Assembly (NCBI GenBank): GCA_035690905.1
Contig: DASSKA010000202.1
Location: forward strand, 1 to 7,552
From: DASSKA01 sp035690905
GTDB lineage: Bacteria; Actinomycetota; Actinomycetes; Propionibacteriales; Nocardioidaceae
DNA: 7,552 bases
Direction: 5' to 3'
This document shows positions 6,125 to 7,552 of the stretch, piece by piece (the stretch's first letter is position 1; each line of letters opens with the position of its first letter). The notes under the pieces are model-generated. The model made no database searches and was not told where the DNA came from. It worked only from the letters and a program-made list of their open reading frames with translations. The position numbers and the translations under genes were made by a program.

Positions 6125-7173
6125 GCTTCACCAGCCTTCCGGACCTGGCCTCGCGCGCGCTGGCCGGCAGCGTCGTCTTCGCCAACGACGAGCTGTTCGC
6201 CGAGCGGGAGAACCTCATCACGCCGGGCCCGGCGGAGGCGCGCGAGGAGTTCGGGCCGAAAGGCAAGGTGTACGACGGGTGGGAGACCCGGCGCCGCCGC
6301 GAGCCGGGGCACGACCACGCGATCGTCCGGCTCGGGGTGCCGGGGATCGTGCACGGGGTGGTCATCGACACGTCGTGGTTCACGGGCAACTACCCGCCGG
6401 AGGCGTCGGTGGAGGCGACCGCTGCAGAGGGGTACCCGTCTCCCGACGAGCTGACCGACTGGGTCACGCTGTTGCCGCGGTCGACTCTGCGCGGGAACAC
6501 CGAGAACGTCTTCCCCGTCGGTGATCCGCAGCGTTTCACGCACGTGAGGCTGTCGATCTACCCCGACGGCGGGGTTGCGCGGTTCCGGGTGCACGGCGAG
6601 CCGCTTCCCGACCCGCGGCTGCTGACCGGCACGGTCGACCTGGCCGCGCTGGAGCACGGCGGGTCGGTGGTCGACTGCTCGAACATGTTCTACTCCTCGC
6701 CGACGAACCTGCTGCTGCCCGGCCGGGCGCAGAGCATGGGCGAGGGCTGGGAGAACGCCCGCCGTCGCGACTCCGGCAACGACCACGTGACCATCGCGCT
6801 GGCCGCCCCTGGGGTGGTACGACGGGTGGAGCTGGACACGTCGTACTTCGTGGGCAACGCACCCGGCTGGGCCCGGCTCAGCGCCGGCGACGTCGAGCTG
6901 GTGCCCCGGACCCGGCTGCAGCCGGACACCCGGCACGCGTTCCGGGTGCCTCCCGGGCCGGCGGTGGACCAGGTGCGGCTGGACGTGTACCCGGACGGCG
7001 GGCTGGCCCGGCTCCGGGTGTTCGGCGAGATCGACCCGCCCGCGCTCACCGAGCTCACCGAGCGGTGGTTGGAGTGCCTGCCGGAGCAGCAGCTGCACCA
7101 CGTGCTCTCCACAGCCGGACTGCCGGCCGACCTGCCCCTCCCGCCCGACGCGCTCGCCGCCCTGCTCGGCTGA
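6121..7173 (+). CDS. alc: Allantoicase
   Basis: The enzyme cleaves allantoate to (S)-ureidoglycolate and urea. The 350-aa protein carries the two jelly-roll allantoicase repeats. Repeat 1 spans about residues 17-161 (YDGWETRRRREPGHDH at 51-66, DTSWFTGN at 83-90, IYPDGGVARFRVHGEP at 146-161). Repeat 2 spans about 183-304 (GWENARRRDSGNDH at 209-222, DTSYFVGN at 239-246, VYPDGGLARLRVFGE at 289-303). The parallel motifs show the internal duplication directly. After repeat 2 there is a tail of about 45 residues (306-350), leucine- and proline-rich and not part of either repeat. GAGGAG at 6111-6116 precedes the ATG, which overlaps the allB stop. This is the last gene of the operon. The use of allantoicase rather than allantoate amidohydrolase means that urea is a product. 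Confidence 0.95.
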   Translation: MSFTSLPDLASRALAGSVVFANDELFAERENLITPGPAEAREEFGPKGKVYDGWETRRRREPGHDHAIVRLGVPGIVHGVVIDTSWFTGNYPPEASVEATAAEGYPSPDELTDWVTLLPRSTLRGNTENVFPVGDPQRFTHVRLSIYPDGGVARFRVHGEPLPDPRLLTGTVDLAALEHGGSVVDCSNMFYSSPTNLLLPGRAQSMGEGWENARRRDSGNDHVTIALAAPGVVRRVELDTSYFVGNAPGWARLSAGDVELVPRTRLQPDTRHAFRVPPGPAVDQVRLDVYPDGGLARLRVFGEIDPPALTELTERWLECLPEQQLHHVLSTAGLPADLPLPPDALAALLG

Positions 7174-7463
7174 GGTCATCCACAGCCAGACCAACAACAC
7201 CTGCCGCCGATTGCCGACCCCGGCTGAGAGCCAGGGCCAGATAATTTCGAGATGGCTCTCAACAGGCCCTGAGAACAGCCATCTCGCAATTATCTAGGTC
7301 ATTCGCCGGGCCTCCCGTTGTTGATCTGGATCTTCGGGCCGTCCTCGGGCAGCAGGGCCCTGTGGATGGCCGGATGCGCGGACCGGCAACCTGCGGCAGG
7401 CTCCTCGGGTGCGCGCCTCGGGGTGACGGAGTGGGGCGGCCGCACCCATCACGAGGGAGCACC
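7174..7463. other. Non-coding gap between the operon and the next gene
   Basis: This 290-bp gap has no reading frame I would defend. It contains the large inverted-repeat element at 7225-7300, a 10-bp perfect palindrome CAGGGCCCTG (7353-7362), and three copies of CCTCGGG (7343, 7403, 7416). The part around 7239-7296 is noticeably AT-richer than its surroundings. A promoter for the gene at 7464 should lie here, but I see no convincing hexamer pair. The minus-strand frames here and beyond are antisense to the exported-protein start and lack a plausible start or motif. Confidence 0.6.
7225..7300. repeat. Nested inverted-repeat element with near-perfect 19-bp arms (terminator or mobile-element remnant)
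   Basis: The arm at 7239-7257 (AGATAATT...GAGATGGCT) is the reverse complement of 7277-7295 with one mismatch (T7247 against C7287), around a 19-nt loop. Pairing continues outside through 7235-7238 with 7297-7300 after a bulged A. Two further dyads overlap it: TGAGAGCC/GGCTCTCA (7225-7232/7254-7261) and CAGGGCC/GGCCCTG (7232-7238/7265-7271). Read outward from the centre, both halves share TGAGA, then GCCATCTCG, then AATTATCT. That pattern resembles two copies of one unit placed head to head. It lies 52 bp past the alc stop and could end the operon transcript, although no T-tract follows. The AT-rich arms in such GC-rich DNA also suit the end of an insertion element or a MITE. Confidence 0.6.
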
Positions 7464-7552
7464 ATGCACAAGGCAACAGCCATCACCGCCGCCGCACTCA
7501 TCGCCGCGCCCTGCGCCGTCTCCGCGACGATCGTCGGCACCTCGACCGCCAC
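7464..7552 (+). CDS. N-terminus of a probable exported protein (3' truncated by window edge)
   Basis: An ATG at 7464 follows GAGGGAG (7453-7459) with a 4-nt spacer, and the frame stays open to the window end, giving 29 complete codons. The peptide begins MHKATAITAAALIAAPCAVS: a short basic start, an alanine-rich hydrophobic core, then small residues. This is a Sec-type signal peptide pattern. The cysteine at residue 17 is not in a clear lipobox (APC rather than L-A/S-G/A-C), so signal peptidase I processing is more likely than lipidation. The mature part lies outside the window, so no function can be given. The 290-bp gap and the inverted repeats before it suggest a separate transcription unit from the urate operon. 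Confidence 0.6.
   Translation, partial: MHKATAITAAALIAAPCAVSATIVGTSTA

Noticed and set aside
5578..7200. 540-codon minus-strand frame over allB and alc
   Set aside because: It is opposite two well-supported genes, with no recognisable motif and shadow-type composition.
7211..7245. TTGCCG (7211) with GATAAT (7240) as a promoter for the gene at 7464
   Set aside because: The spacing is 23 bp, too long for a normal promoter, and the GATAAT lies inside the inverted-repeat arm.
7259..7552. Minus-strand frames at the right end
   Set aside because: They are antisense to the start of the exported protein at 7464, which has a good ribosome site and a signal-peptide pattern. They show no motif of their own.

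Overview
The window comes from a high-GC actinobacterium. Codon third positions are almost all G or C, GTG starts are used, and gene ends overlap as GTGA or ATGA. The word GTACGAC recurs, which in my recollection is common in Nocardioides/Kribbella-type genomes, but the genus cannot be fixed from this stretch. All genes seen are on the + strand.

Layout. Positions 2-103 look like the last 33 codons of an upstream gene ending in a CxxC zinc-knuckle-like motif. Positions 104-239 are a short control region with several inverted repeats. Positions 240-7173 hold seven tightly packed genes: malate synthase (aceB), a CitE/HpcH-like protein of the DUF6986 type, OHCU decarboxylase (uraD), 5-hydroxyisourate hydrolase (uraH), cofactor-free urate oxidase (uaZ), allantoinase (allB) and allantoicase (alc). 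Four of the six junctions are 4-bp stop/start overlaps and the other two are gaps of 10 bp and 1 bp, so a single transcript is very likely. Positions 7174-7463 are non-coding and contain a striking near-perfect inverted repeat with AT-rich arms. The 5' end of a probable exported protein begins at 7464 and runs off the window.

How the genes work together. Urate is oxidised to 5-hydroxyisourate (UaZ), hydrolysed to OHCU (UraH), decarboxylated to S-allantoin (UraD), opened to allantoate (AllB) and split to ureidoglycolate plus urea (Alc). Ureidoglycolate must then yield glyoxylate, which malate synthase condenses with acetyl-CoA into malate. The window thus encodes a urate-to-malate route with one missing step: no recognisable ureidoglycolate lyase or amidohydrolase is present. 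The DUF6986 gene sits between malate synthase and the urate genes and keeps the metal-site signatures of the malate synthase/CitE superfamily. It is the main candidate for unknown chemistry here, possibly acting on ureidoglycolate or glyoxylate.

No transporter, xanthine dehydrogenase, pathway regulator, RNA gene, CRISPR array or transposase gene is visible in the window.
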